The notes beneath the pieces are model-generated. The model did not search any database. It saw nothing but the letters and a program-made list of their open reading frames with translations, and was not told where the DNA came from. A stretch of DNA of 64,000 nucleotides. Origin: Algoriphagus formosus. Lineage in GTDB: Bacteria; Bacteroidota; Bacteroidia; Cytophagales; Cyclobacteriaceae. Position 1 is the stretch's first letter. Every line of letters starts with the position of its first letter. Of the stretch, positions 45,014-54,643 are shown piece after piece. The stretch covers positions 372,001 to 436,000 of the forward strand of contig NZ_NIUC01000001.1 of assembly GCF_002807035.1 (NCBI RefSeq), read 5' to 3'. Position numbers and translations under genes: made by a program.

Positions 45014-46717
45014 TTAATTTCCTTTTTTCAATTGAACGTATCCAGAATAATCTCCTTGGTAGATTACACTACCTCTGTCCATAAGGATTACTTCATCCAT
45101 TCTTTGAAGGATCGCATCATCTTGGGTCACCGCTATCAATGTCCAATCACCCTTTAATAAGTACTCGGTAACTCGTTCTTTGACCTCATCAGTCAAATAT
45201 CCAAGCGCATTTTCCATGACCATCGCTTTTGGTTTCCCAAGAAGAGCTCGGCAAAGCAAGATACTTTGCATCATTCGCTTGGAAAGCCCTTTTCCCTCCG
45301 GTTGCAGTTCGGTATTCAGGTCATCTGGCAATTGATAGATAGATGATTTCAATCCAGTTAGTTCCAATATTTCAGTCAATTGATTTTGATCATACTCTCT
45401 ACCAACGGTAATGTTTTCTAAAATGGTCCCATGAAAGATCTGTTCCATTTCAAGAAAATCCCCTACCATAGACCGATACTTCTCTTTATTGATCATTTCC
45501 AGCGAAAGATCATTGACAGTCACAGTGCCTTCATAATTTTCATAAAGTCCTGACAAAATCATCAGCAAGGCGCTTTTACCACTACCGCTTTCTCCTGTCA
45601 CAGCTACCTTCTCACCGGATTTGATTTGAAGTGACACATTCTTTAAGGTCGGTTCAATGGAGTTTTTAGGCTGAAAAACCACTTTATCCATCCCAAACAT
45701 CAATCCAGATTCGAATGCCTGAATCACCTTTTCATTTCCTTTTGAATCTTCGAGTTCCAGGTCCATGACATGTCCAAGTTTCTCGGTAGCCACCAAAGTA
45801 TCATAAACCGTTTCTAGCGAAAGTATCAGCTTTTCTACCGAGTTTACCACTAGGATAATGATCACCTCGGCTGCTACGAATTGACCGATACTGATTTGCT
45901 CTTCGATCAAAAGCAAACTGCCCGCTACCAACAAACTCGTCACAATCAAAACCTTGAAGGCAATCATGATTTTGTATTGGAATATCAAAACCCCGAAGTG
46001 CTTGGACCGGAAATCCACATAATGTTGAAGCAATTTATCAGCACGAAGAATGGGTAAGCGGGTATTTCCTACCAATTTGAAGGAGTTCATGGTACGCCCT
46101 ATCTCTTCCAACCAATAAGCTGTTTTATACTTATAAGTGGACTCCTTAAGTGCAGTCTCCATTCCCTGAGGTCCAGTGAAATAAAAGATCAGGATTAGCA
46201 GTGCGATCAACACCAATCCGAAAATGATAAAGGTCGGATGGTAAAATGATAAAAGCAGCAAACCAAAAATAACCTGAAGAAGGGCTGTGGAGAAATCAAT
46301 TAGAATTTTGGAAAGTCCTTTTTGCAAATTGACTGTATCAAAAAACCGGTTGACTATCTCAGGAGCATAATCCCCCTGCACCGCCTCGGGCCTTACTCTT
46401 GGAAGTCTGTAGGCCAACGAAAGCCCAGATTTACTAAATACACGCTGCTGAAGTTTTTCCGTGATTTGCAATTGGGAAATCTGAAGAAAACCACCAAAAG
46501 CAACGCCTGCAGCCACGATAATGACCAATATCACCCAGGATGTCGATATTCTCCCTCCCAAAATGAAGTTCAAAATCGCCTGAATTCCCAGTGGAAGTGT
46601 CAGTGTGATCAATCCGTTGAGGATCGCATAGAAATAAATCGAATATACTTGGCTTTTCTCCTCTTTCAGAAGGCTGAAGAACCGGCCAATAGGTGTGATG
46701 CCTGAATTAGTTGTCAT
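45014..46717 (-). CDS. ABC transporter (membrane plus nucleotide-binding domain) with a degenerate ATPase, 567 aa
   Basis: Type IV ABC-exporter membrane domain with about six helices (residues 1-310), as in type I secretion proteins but without a C39 peptidase domain. In the ATPase domain Walker A is intact (GESGSGKS, 375-382). The other motifs are lost: Q-loop Gln is Glu423, the LSGGQ signature is LSKRM (478-482), the Walker B Asp is Glu502, the catalytic Glu is Asn503 and the H-loop His is Gln532. It can probably bind but hardly hydrolyse ATP alone. Flanked by TetR and HlyD genes. Confidence 0.87.
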   Translation of the reverse strand: MTTNSGITPIGRFFSLLKEEKSQVYSIYFYAILNGLITLTLPLGIQAILNFILGGRISTSWVILVIIVAAGVAFGGFLQISQLQITEKLQQRVFSKSGLSLAYRLPRVRPEAVQGDYAPEIVNRFFDTVNLQKGLSKILIDFSTALLQVIFGLLLLSFYHPTFIIFGLVLIALLILIFYFTGPQGMETALKESTYKYKTAYWLEEIGRTMNSFKLVGNTRLPILRADKLLQHYVDFRSKHFGVLIFQYKIMIAFKVLIVTSLLVAGSLLLIEEQISIGQFVAAEVIIILVVNSVEKLILSLETVYDTLVATEKLGHVMDLELEDSKGNEKVIQAFESGLMFGMDKVVFQPKNSIEPTLKNVSLQIKSGEKVAVTGESGSGKSALLMILSGLYENYEGTVTVNDLSLEMINKEKYRSMVGDFLEMEQIFHGTILENITVGREYDQNQLTEILELTGLKSSIYQLPDDLNTELQPEGKGLSKRMMQSILLCRALLGKPKAMVMENALGYLTDEVKERVTEYLLKGDWTLIAVTQDDAILQRMDEVILMDRGSVIYQGDYSGYVQLKKGN

Positions 46718-47387
46718 TTTGAATGGTTTTTACGACCAATTGATGGAAAAACTTATAACGCTCTAGTTTATTGAAGGAATTTTCAGTCATCCCAGGGAGA
46801 TGCTTTGAATTAAAATTTTGAAGTAAACTTGACTCTAGGACAGTATAAACTAGGGTTTTTGGGAATTTATAATCAGGATTGAGTTCTGAAATAATATCCG
46901 CTATACGCTCACCAAACTTATATACTTGAGCAAATACGCCCGCTTCGTGTTCATTATCCACTTCCTTTGTCAAAAAACCTTTCAAAGATTCATTGATGAC
47001 AATTTCTCGAAGACTAACGGGATTAAGGTAGTCATTCTTTTGAAATATGGGACCATCGGAAAGAAGTCTTATAGCCACAGAAAGACGCTCTGCCGGATCA
47101 TTCAGATTTGCGGTACCAAATACTAGATTATGCTCCATCCAGCCCCAATACCAAGCGGTGAGATACAAAAGAAGCTTGTGCTTATTTTCGAAATAGCGAT
47201 AAATGGCCGCTTCTGTACTCCCGATTTCCTGGGATAACTTCTTGAATGTAAAATTCTCCAAACCCAACTCCTGAATCAATCTGGCACTTTCCTGCACGAT
47301 TGATACACCTAAACTGGAGCTGAAGGGCTCTTTTTGATAAAGGTTGGGATTGACCTCAACCTTCATTTTACTGAGTATCGCCTCCAT
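46707..47387 (-). CDS. TetR family transcriptional regulator, 226 aa
   Basis: An N-terminal TetR helix-turn-helix: ESARLIQELGLENFTFKKLS, EIGSTEAAIYRYFENKHKLL (residues about 30-70), then an all-helical ligand domain. It is the first gene of the efflux operon; its last 11 bases overlap the ABC gene. Autoregulation of the TetR-ABC-HlyD-TolC unit by an exported substrate is likely, but I see no clear palindromic operator in the 100 bases upstream. Confidence 0.88.
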   Translation of the reverse strand: MEAILSKMKVEVNPNLYQKEPFSSSLGVSIVQESARLIQELGLENFTFKKLSQEIGSTEAAIYRYFENKHKLLLYLTAWYWGWMEHNLVFGTANLNDPAERLSVAIRLLSDGPIFQKNDYLNPVSLREIVINESLKGFLTKEVDNEHEAGVFAQVYKFGERIADIISELNPDYKFPKTLVYTVLESSLLQNFNSKHLPGMTENSFNKLERYKFFHQLVVKTIQNDN

Positions 47388-47490
47388 TTGCTGATTGTTG
47401 TTTCAGCCGTTGTAACGAGGCTTACTTCGATTTGGTTTAGTAAAAGTTCGATTTTTGTTAGTAATATTTACAAAAGGCGAATTAACACTA

Positions 47491-47871
47491 TCAAAAGTCA
47501 CGGTAAATCCATGCCCAAAGCATCAAAAGAGGATGTATAATCACTAGTCTTACCCAGCCCACCCATGCCGGAGCACAGAGACCATCTGGAATACAACCTC
47601 CAATCTGAATGAAATAGACATGACTTGGAATAAAAGCTATCAACATTAAAAGGATTCCGTAAATGGCAAGTTTGCGAGTTTTGCGAATCAGTAATCCTCC
47701 AGCTAAAATAAGTTCTGCCAATCCAGCCAGCGTATTGATAAGACTTTTATCTCCTAAATAATCAGGAATTAATGGAATGTAAAATTCTGGGTTGATAAAA
47801 TGATTGATCCCTCCTACTCCGTAAAAAACCACCAAGAGATAAAAACCTGCCTTATATATTTTTGATTGCAT
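47491..47871 (-). CDS. DoxX-like four-helix membrane protein, 126 aa
   Basis: Four hydrophobic helices: FYLLVVFYGVGGINHF, LINTLAGLAELILAGGLLI, LAIYGILLMLIAFIPSHV and WVRLVIIHPLLMLWAWIY. The GGINHFINPEFYIPLIPDYL segment is typical of the DoxX/MauE-like group, where relatives take part in quinone or sulfur redox at the membrane. It is divergent from the BCCT gene at 47958. Function here unknown. Confidence 0.75.
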   Translation of the reverse strand: MQSKIYKAGFYLLVVFYGVGGINHFINPEFYIPLIPDYLGDKSLINTLAGLAELILAGGLLIRKTRKLAIYGILLMLIAFIPSHVYFIQIGGCIPDGLCAPAWVGWVRLVIIHPLLMLWAWIYRDF

Positions 47872-47957
47872 GATTAGCTATTGAGGTTGAAAAGAATTTG
47901 CCTTAGCCAAAATTAACCCTTTCTTGCAAGCTACTGCAAAAATTGGATTGATCCTTC

Positions 47958-49484
47958 ATGCCCGATTGGTTAAAAAAATATCTTCCCGTCAGAAAATCAG
48001 TATTCTGGCCACCAGTTTTATTATTGGTTTTTGCATTGGGCTTGAGCACTTTTTACCCGGATGTTTTTCTGGGTGAAATCAAGGAAATTCAGGCTTGGAT
48101 ACTACATAATTTCTCGCTTCCCATCAGCTATTTATCGCTTATCATGGTTGCCCTGATTTTTTGGGTGCTCTTTTCTCCTTTGGGGAATTATAAAATCGGT
48201 GGACCGAAAGCAAAACCTAGACTTCATTTCTTTTCCTGGTTTGCCATTGTCCTTTGTACCACTATCGCCGTTGGAATATTATTCTGGGGAAGTGCCGAGC
48301 CGCTTTCACATTTTCTTTCTCCTCCCAAATATCTTAACAGTGAATCAGGCAGTGAAAAAAGCAAAATCTTCGCTTTAGGCGCTTTATACTTTCATTGGGG
48401 TATTACTCCGTATTCTATCTATGCTGTACCTGCACTTTTGTTTGGATTGATCTATTATGCGAAGAAGAATCGCTTTCGATTAAGCTTAATGCTTGTCCCC
48501 CTTTATCCAGTCCAATCCAATAGCATAGGTTCAAAGCTTGTAGATATGGTAAGCCTTTTTGCCCTTGTCACGGGTATGGCTGCTTCTTTGGGAGCGGGCA
48601 TTTTAAGTTTGGCAAGTGCTTTAAGAGGCAGCTTTCCTGAGGCTAATTTTCAGTGGCTGACGCTATTGGTAATGGGTCTAATTGTAGCCACATTCGTGGT
48701 GTCTGCCAGTACAGGGATAGATAGAGGTATTCGCAGGTTATCACTTTTTAATCTATGGTTTTTTGCTCTTTTTGCGCTGCTCTTTATCTATATCTCATGG
48801 GACTTGCAACCTCTCTCCCACATTCTGCCTGGCTTGAAGACCTATGCTTCTTGGTTTCCGGATCTGAGTCTACAACTATCAGGAAAAGGAGCTCAATGGA
48901 CTTTTGATTGGACCACTTTTAATTTAGCCGTTTGGATGGCTTGGGCGCCCATTACAGCCTTGTTTCTTGGAAAGATCGCTATTGGTCGAACGGTCAGGGA
49001 ATTTATCTTAGTCAACCTATTCCTTCCGGCTTCTTTTTGTGTGGCTTGGATGGGGATCTTTGGTGGAACTACTCTGGAACTAGCCGCGAACGATCCCGAA
49101 TCTTACCGAACCGCTTTGCAAAGCTTAGGTCCCGAATCCATTATTTATCAGGTTTTTGGAGATTTAGGGCATCTCAAGGCATTTTCCATCTTTTTTGGGA
49201 TAGGAATGTTTATCTCCTATGTGACGGCCGCAGACTCCAGTACAGAAGCTATGGCTAGCCTTAGCATGAAAGGAAAGGTCGAAGATGAATTCCAAGTAAA
49301 CTCGGGCCTGAAGATTTTCTGGGGAGTTTTGCTTGGCTTGATTTCTTGGGTAATGATCAATTACTCCGGAATAGAAGGAGTCCGGATTCTTTCCGTAATA
49401 GGTGGTTTACCGGCCTTTTTCTTCCTTTCACTGGCAAGTATCAGCCTTTTTATTCTGAGCCTAAAGCCCAATAAATTCCTATGA
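47958..49484 (+). CDS. BCCT family betaine/choline/carnitine-type transporter, 508 aa
   Basis: About twelve helices with BCCT signatures: FWGSAEPLSHFLSPP, FHWGITPYSIYAVPALLFG, AASLGAGILSLASALRGSFP, FDWTTFNLAVWMAWAPITA and YVTAADSSTEAMASLS. These carriers use the sodium or proton gradient to import quaternary amines for osmoprotection. The last 6 bases overlap the converging DUF983 gene. The substrate is not predictable from the sequence. Confidence 0.9.
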   Translation: MPDWLKKYLPVRKSVFWPPVLLLVFALGLSTFYPDVFLGEIKEIQAWILHNFSLPISYLSLIMVALIFWVLFSPLGNYKIGGPKAKPRLHFFSWFAIVLCTTIAVGILFWGSAEPLSHFLSPPKYLNSESGSEKSKIFALGALYFHWGITPYSIYAVPALLFGLIYYAKKNRFRLSLMLVPLYPVQSNSIGSKLVDMVSLFALVTGMAASLGAGILSLASALRGSFPEANFQWLTLLVMGLIVATFVVSASTGIDRGIRRLSLFNLWFFALFALLFIYISWDLQPLSHILPGLKTYASWFPDLSLQLSGKGAQWTFDWTTFNLAVWMAWAPITALFLGKIAIGRTVREFILVNLFLPASFCVAWMGIFGGTTLELAANDPESYRTALQSLGPESIIYQVFGDLGHLKAFSIFFGIGMFISYVTAADSSTEAMASLSMKGKVEDEFQVNSGLKIFWGVLLGLISWVMINYSGIEGVRILSVIGGLPAFFFLSLASISLFILSLKPNKFL

Positions 49485-49856
49485 TTGGTCTCCTCGGTAT
49501 TTTAGCTTTCCTAGTCCATAGAGGTATAGCACCTTGGAATAGCGAAGCATCAGAGGCATCAAAAGTGAATTCAAGACTACAATAGTCCCTAAATAAGTCC
49601 AGATAGTCGGTTTTTCGACCAAAACAGTGACAGCAACAAATACCGTAATAAATAATGCTACCGAAAAAGCATAACTAATATACATGGCCCCATCATAGAA
49701 GCTTGGCTCTGGCTGGAAGTTTGCATCACAAACAGAACACTTTTTATTAATGGTGGTCAATTTTCGGTAACTGAACATCGGTACCGGAAAAAGATTTCCC
49801 TCTCTACATCGCGGGCATTTCCCTCCTAAAATGGCTCCACCAATTCCTTTTGACAT
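49479..49856 (-). CDS. DUF983 zinc-ribbon membrane protein, 125 aa
   Basis: Two CxxC pairs (CPRCREGNLFP and CSVCDANFQPEPSFYDGAMY) form a zinc-ribbon-like head, followed by two membrane helices (YAFSVALFITVFVAVTVLV and LGTIVVLNSLLMPLML). This is DUF983, of unknown role, often near cytochrome oxidase genes elsewhere. It converges on the BCCT gene. Confidence 0.87.
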   Translation of the reverse strand: MSKGIGGAILGGKCPRCREGNLFPVPMFSYRKLTTINKKCSVCDANFQPEPSFYDGAMYISYAFSVALFITVFVAVTVLVEKPTIWTYLGTIVVLNSLLMPLMLRYSKVLYLYGLGKLKYRGDQS

Positions 49857-49944
49857 GTATTATTCTAAATTTTGCGCAAAAATAAATACTCCACTTTTCC
49901 GAAATGTGACTTACCACACAAAAGAAAAGTGGAGCTGAGTTGAA

Positions 49945-50148
49945 TTATCTTATTTCTTCAATATCGTAATCCTTTCCCTTACCCCAACGAAGCAATTCTT
50001 CAATGGTGTAAAGTTCAAGAGTATCTAAATCCTTCACTTTAAAATTATCCCCATTTAATCGGGCCATAATCTCGAGTTGACGGACTTCACCTTGATTGAT
50101 AAGCAGATATCGTCTTCCAACACGAAGATTATCCAAAGCTATGGGCAT
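49945..50148 (-). CDS. Hypothetical small protein, 67 aa
   Basis: Starts MPIALDNLRVGRRYLLINQG and has a predicted mixed beta/alpha fold with charged residues throughout; no signal or membrane segment. I do not recognise the family. Its ATG overlaps the stop of the DUF4920 gene (TGATG), so it is translationally coupled to it. Confidence 0.65.
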   Translation of the reverse strand: MPIALDNLRVGRRYLLINQGEVRQLEIMARLNGDNFKVKDLDTLELYTIEELLRWGKGKDYDIEEIR

Positions 50149-50738
50149 CAGGCTTTGTCCATGATTACGACTCCAATAGCTTCGAAAGTGATCTCTTTCT
50201 TAGGAGCTACGATTGCGTCGATCTCTTCCTGACTCTTTCCCTGATCTTCTGCAAAATGCTTGAGCGTCTCCACATCGGTCTCTGTAAAGGTGGCTACACC
50301 TTCCAGTACAATTGGGAAACCCTGGGAATTAGTTGGAACAAAGAAGCCATAATCTTTGAAAGTAACGCGCATACTTTCGCCATTTGGCAAGTCCATGGTC
50401 AACCAGCAACCTTTTTTGGTACAAACCTCCTTGATCTCTCCTATGATTTTTCCTTCATAAGTTCCTTTTTCTTCTACCACCGGTACTAAGTCAGCAAGAG
50501 CAATAGCATCTGATTCAGCGATAGCTGCACCATACATACCAGGAACTACCTCTGCCACACCAATGACAGCTTCAGCAGATTCCTCAGCTTCATGATGCAT
50601 TTCCTCACCGTGATGCCCTTCAGAATCATGATGGGATTCTGAGTTTTCACTTTTCTGACAAGAATAAAAAGAAACTGAAACGGCTAGAATGCTTACAAGC
50701 AATGATTTTTTCATCATGTTTTGATTGATTTTTTTCAA
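50148..50738 (-). CDS. DUF4920 lipoprotein with His-rich linker, 196 aa
   Basis: A lipoprotein signal (SLLVSILAVSVSFYSC) precedes a linker rich in His and Glu (ESHHDSEGHHGEEMHHEAEE), suggesting metal binding. The DUF4920 domain follows: GTYEGKIIGEIKEVCTKKGC, WLTMDLPNGESMRVTFKDYG, FFVPTNSQGFPIVLEG. The paired Cys in VCTKKGCW recall copper- or redox-handling sites. Start at 50738 or at the Met at 50714; both retain the signal. It leads a two-gene unit. Confidence 0.8.
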   Translation of the reverse strand: MKKINQNMMKKSLLVSILAVSVSFYSCQKSENSESHHDSEGHHGEEMHHEAEESAEAVIGVAEVVPGMYGAAIAESDAIALADLVPVVEEKGTYEGKIIGEIKEVCTKKGCWLTMDLPNGESMRVTFKDYGFFVPTNSQGFPIVLEGVATFTETDVETLKHFAEDQGKSQEEIDAIVAPKKEITFEAIGVVIMDKA

Positions 50739-50934
50739 AAATACAGCCTATTCCTGAGCTAGTGAAATAATTTTTGTATCAATAGTCACTATCAGCAGAA
50801 AGAATGACCTTTAGATTGCTAATTGATTGCAAAATTGATGACTGCAAAAATGTTTTGGAACATTTTCGGTAATAAACATTCTCATTTTTTGACAATCTCT
50901 TAATTTTACCCAAGATTTAAGAAAAAACCAGCAC

Positions 50935-52827
50935 ATGCCACAGACCAAAAAATTCATCATCGATTTTGACAGTACGTTTACTCAAGTGGAAGCCCTGGAT
51001 ATTTTAGGGGAAATCTCGCTTGCAGGGGACCCAAATTCCAATGATAAGCTTCAAGCTATCAAGGATATAACTGATCGAGGCATGGAAGGATCAGTTAATT
51101 TCAGGGAAAGTTTGGAGCAGCGTCTAGACATTTTGAAAGCCAACCGTCAGCAAATCGGTGATCTGATCAAGGCTCTGAAAAAGAAAGTATCCAAGTCATT
51201 TGAGAGAAACCGCGAGTTTCTTCAGGAAAACGCCGAAGACATTTTTATCATTTCCAATGGCTTCAAGGATTTTATTATCCCCATCGTAGCAGACTATGGA
51301 ATCAACAAGGAAAATGTCTTTGCCAATGAGTTTGTCTATGATGAAAATGGGCAGATTGTGGATTTCAATCGAGACAATCCCCTCTCTAAAAACAACGGAA
51401 AGGCTGAAACCATCAAAAACCTGAATCTATCGGGAGATATTTATGTGATTGGTGACGGATATACCGATTATGAAATCAAAGCCTCAGGTCTAGCCAATAA
51501 ATTCTATGCATTCACTGAGAATGTCCACCGTCCTAAGGTCACCTCCAAAGCAGACCATGTGGCACCCAGTTTCGACGAAATCCTTTACATCAACAAATTG
51601 AATACGAAATTCTCCTATCCCAAAAGCCGAATCAAGGTTCTTCTACTCGAAAATGTCCATCCTATCGGTGTTGAACTCCTTCGGGAAGAAGGCTACCAAG
51701 TGGAAGTGGTGAGTTCGGCTTTGAGCGAAGATGAACTCTGCGAAAAAATCAAAAATGTATCCATCCTAGGTATCCGCTCAAAGACCAATGTTACCAAGCG
51801 CGTTCTGGAAAATGCCAATCGGCTGATTTCTATCGGAGCTTTTTGTATCGGTACCAATCAGATAGATCTAGAAACCTGTCAGGAAAAAGGAATCGCCGTT
51901 TTCAATGCTCCTTTCAGCAATACCCGATCCGTCGTAGAAATGGCGATCGCAGAGATTATTTTCTTGATGCGAAACTTCTTCGATAAGTCGGTGTCCATGC
52001 ATCAGGGAAAATGGGATAAATCTGCCACGGGATCCTTTGAAATCCGAGGTAAAAAACTGGGAATTGTTGGCTATGGAAATATCGGTGCTCAATTGTCGGT
52101 TTTGGCAGAAAATATGGGGCTCAATGTCTTTTACTATGACATTGTAGAAAAACTGGCTTTGGGTAATGCCACCAAGATTGATTCACTAGAAGAATTGCTT
52201 CAGACTTGTGATATCATTTCACTTCATGTAGATGGACGCAAAGAAAATAAGTGTTTGATCGATGCCGAAAAGATCAAAATGATGAAAAAAGGAGCGGTTT
52301 TGGTGAATCTGAGCCGTGGACATGTGGTAGAAATCCCAGCCTTAAAAGAGGCGCTTGAAAGCGGTCACCTAGCTGGCTGCGCAGTGGATGTATTCCCGGA
52401 AGAACCAAAAAATAACAGTGAACCTTTTGTATCCGAATTGATTGGATTACCCAATACCATTTTGACTCCTCACATCGGTGGAAGCACCTTGGAAGCACAA
52501 GAAAACATCGCCCGCTTTGTGCCCGGTAAAATCATGGAGTATATCAATACGGGAAATACCTTCAATTCGGTCAATTTCCCCAATATCCAACTTCCATTCC
52601 TTCAAAATGCGCATAGACTCATTCACGTTCACCAAAACGAACCTGGTGTACTAGCGAAGATCAATCGTATTTTGGCGGATTATGAAATCAATATCGTGGG
52701 GCAATACCTCAAGACCAATGAGAAAATCGGATACGTAATCACCGATATCGATAAGGCTTACACCGAGGAAGCTATTCAGGCACTCAAAGCCATACCGGGT
52801 ACGATTCGATTTAGGATTTTGTATTAA
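50935..52827 (+). CDS. serA: Fusion of phosphoserine phosphatase-like HAD domain and D-3-phosphoglycerate dehydrogenase with ACT domain, 630 aa
   Basis: Residues 1-220 are a SerB-type HAD domain: nucleophile Asp10 and Asp12 in DFDST (10-14), IISNG, and the metal motif IGDGYTDYEIK. Residues about 235-545 are a D-isomer 2-hydroxyacid dehydrogenase: GIVGYGNIGAQ (NAD), NLSRGHVVE (catalytic Arg) and TPHIGGSTLEAQEN (His). The C-terminal ACT domain (LIHVHQNEPGVLAKINRILA) would bind serine. One chain holds steps one and three of serine synthesis, skipping SerC. Similar fusions exist in other Cytophagales. Confidence 0.9.
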   Translation: MPQTKKFIIDFDSTFTQVEALDILGEISLAGDPNSNDKLQAIKDITDRGMEGSVNFRESLEQRLDILKANRQQIGDLIKALKKKVSKSFERNREFLQENAEDIFIISNGFKDFIIPIVADYGINKENVFANEFVYDENGQIVDFNRDNPLSKNNGKAETIKNLNLSGDIYVIGDGYTDYEIKASGLANKFYAFTENVHRPKVTSKADHVAPSFDEILYINKLNTKFSYPKSRIKVLLLENVHPIGVELLREEGYQVEVVSSALSEDELCEKIKNVSILGIRSKTNVTKRVLENANRLISIGAFCIGTNQIDLETCQEKGIAVFNAPFSNTRSVVEMAIAEIIFLMRNFFDKSVSMHQGKWDKSATGSFEIRGKKLGIVGYGNIGAQLSVLAENMGLNVFYYDIVEKLALGNATKIDSLEELLQTCDIISLHVDGRKENKCLIDAEKIKMMKKGAVLVNLSRGHVVEIPALKEALESGHLAGCAVDVFPEEPKNNSEPFVSELIGLPNTILTPHIGGSTLEAQENIARFVPGKIMEYINTGNTFNSVNFPNIQLPFLQNAHRLIHVHQNEPGVLAKINRILADYEINIVGQYLKTNEKIGYVITDIDKAYTEEAIQALKAIPGTIRFRILY

Positions 52828-52852
52828 GTCCGAGCTCCAAAGCTTTATTTTT

Positions 52853-52889
52853 CTCCCTCATTTCACTTTTGATTTGGGGGAGTTTTTTT
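52853..52889 (+). terminator. Intrinsic terminator after the serA fusion
   Basis: CTCCCTCA (52853-52860) pairs with TGGGGGAG (52875-52882) with one G-T pair, followed by seven T residues (52883-52889). It stops the fusion-gene transcript just before the converging gene at 52894. Confidence 0.85.
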
Positions 52890-52893
52890 GAAA

Positions 52894-53631
52894 TCAATTT
52901 AATTGAAACCTTACTGGCATAATGATCTGACTAGGTACAGCTACCCCGTCAATAGTTTTGGGAGAAAATTTACCTGAATAGTTCATCACCACACGAAGTG
53001 CTTCTTTCGCTAGTGGCTCGAAAACTTCCTCCGGATTGACAACCTCTACGTCTTTCATTTCCCCAGTAGTGGTTACGGTAAACGCCACCAATACAACCCC
53101 TGACTTCCCCATTCTTCTGGCTGATACGGGATACCCTAAATTTTCCCATATATACTCATTCCAAGCATCAATTCCCCCTATAAAATCTGCATCTATGATA
53201 ACTGGCTTTGATATCGAATCACCATCTTCCGAGAAATATTCTTCCGAATGTATTTCACCCGCATGCTGCTCTACTTTACTTTTAACTGCTCCAGACTCGT
53301 AATAATCTACCTGATAGGCTTTTGAAGTATTAGCATCAAACTGCAATACTTTTTTTCGTTTTCCGGATTCAAAATACCAAATCTCCGTATTGGAGAATTC
53401 TTGGTTTAAATCAAAACGAGTTGAGCGCTTTTCGTAACGAAGGGTAGTATCTAGCGAGTAGGTTTTTACGGAAAGCTTAAGACTATCTCCGGAAGTGATT
53501 CTAAAAAAAGAGGGCTCATATTTTTTTGTATTGATGATTGGAACGGAAAATTCATTCAAATACTCTAAAACCTGAGCCTTTCCTGGAAAAGATATCAGAC
53601 AAATAATCAATAGGGAGAAAATACTTTTCAT
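52894..53631 (-). CDS. Secreted protein with TonB C-terminal domain, 245 aa
   Basis: A signal peptide (MKSIFSLLIICLISFPGKAQ) rather than a membrane anchor, a central MORN-like segment (WYFESGKRKKVLQFDAN, YYESGAVKSKVEQHAGE), and a C-terminal TonB domain: GYPVSARRMGKSGVVLVAFT, VTTTGEMKDVEVVNPEEVFE. This layout is common in Bacteroidota, where such proteins act as periplasmic TonB-like or envelope proteins. Energy transduction itself would need a membrane anchor, which I do not see. Confidence 0.75.
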   Translation of the reverse strand: MKSIFSLLIICLISFPGKAQVLEYLNEFSVPIINTKKYEPSFFRITSGDSLKLSVKTYSLDTTLRYEKRSTRFDLNQEFSNTEIWYFESGKRKKVLQFDANTSKAYQVDYYESGAVKSKVEQHAGEIHSEEYFSEDGDSISKPVIIDADFIGGIDAWNEYIWENLGYPVSARRMGKSGVVLVAFTVTTTGEMKDVEVVNPEEVFEPLAKEALRVVMNYSGKFSPKTIDGVAVPSQIIMPVRFQLN

Positions 53632-53689
53632 TTAAAGTTGAAATATTCTTTTTGTAAACTTCAACTAATATGAAAGGAATTCTTCAAAA

Positions 53690-54643
53690 TCAAAAAACTT
53701 CCTTCGCAATTTTATAGGTCGCTTCAGCCTTACTCATCGTGTAAAAATGAAGGCTAGGAACTCCCGCTTTGACCAGTTCCTTGCTCTGCTGAATAGCCCA
53801 TTCGATTCCTATTTCCTTCACCTCTGCATTCGTTTTGCACTTCAGCAACTCATCTGTCAAGGCATCAGGGAGATCCAAAAAGAAGGTTCGTGGAAGCATG
53901 GTAATCTGCGATAGCGTGGTGATTGGCTTCAAGCCAGGAATGATTGGAACATCAATACCCGCAGCACGAACATTTCGCTCAAACTCAAAGAATTTTTCAT
54001 TGTCAAAAAACATCTGGGTCACGATATATTCAGCTCCCCGATCTACTTTTTCCTTCAGGTACTTGAGGTCAAACTTCATGCTCGGAGCCTCAAAATGCTT
54101 TTCAGGATAACCTGCTACACCCACGCAAAAATTCGTATGGAAACTCGTTTCAGTCTCCTCATGCAGGTATTTCCCCTGATTCATGCGAATGATTTGATCT
54201 ACCAATTCACTGGCAAAATGATGCCCATTTTTCTCTGGGATAAACTTACCCTCAGTCTTCGGAGCATCCCCACGCAAGGCAAGGACATTTTCCACACCAA
54301 TGAAATTCAGATCTATAAGGGCATTTTCTGTTTCTTCCTTTGAAAATCCCCCACAAAGCAAGTGAGGAACCGCATCCACATGAAATCGATTCATGATCGC
54401 TGCGCAAATTCCTACTGTCCCCGGCCGCTTCTTGGTACTTACTTTCTCCAAAAGACCATTGGGATGCTTTTTATAGATATACTCTTCCCGATGGTAAGTC
54501 ACGTCTACGAAAGGAGGCTTAAACTCCATCAAGGGCTCAATACCCTCCAATAATTCTTTCAAGCTTTGTCCCTTCAAAGGAGGAAGGATTTCAAAAGAAA
54601 ACAGCGTGGATTTCGCGTTTTTCAGGTGATCGGTAATCTTCAT
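53690..54643 (-). CDS. metF: Methylenetetrahydrofolate reductase (NADH/FAD)
   Basis: Makes 5-methyl-tetrahydrofolate for MetH. TIM-barrel motifs: [45 protein letters not shown] and [15 protein letters not shown]. 317 aa. Its ATG overlaps the end of the metH C-part by 4 bases. It is the third gene of the SAM-riboswitch-controlled unit metH(N)-metH(C)-metF. Confidence 0.92.
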   Translation of the reverse strand: MKITDHLKNAKSTLFSFEILPPLKGQSLKELLEGIEPLMEFKPPFVDVTYHREEYIYKKHPNGLLEKVSTKKRPGTVGICAAIMNRFHVDAVPHLLCGGFSKEETENALIDLNFIGVENVLALRGDAPKTEGKFIPEKNGHHFASELVDQIIRMNQGKYLHEETETSFHTNFCVGVAGYPEKHFEAPSMKFDLKYLKEKVDRGAEYIVTQMFFDNEKFFEFERNVRAAGIDVPIIPGLKPITTLSQITMLPRTFFLDLPDALTDELLKCKTNAEVKEIGIEWAIQQSKELVKAGVPSLHFYTMSKAEATYKIAKEVF

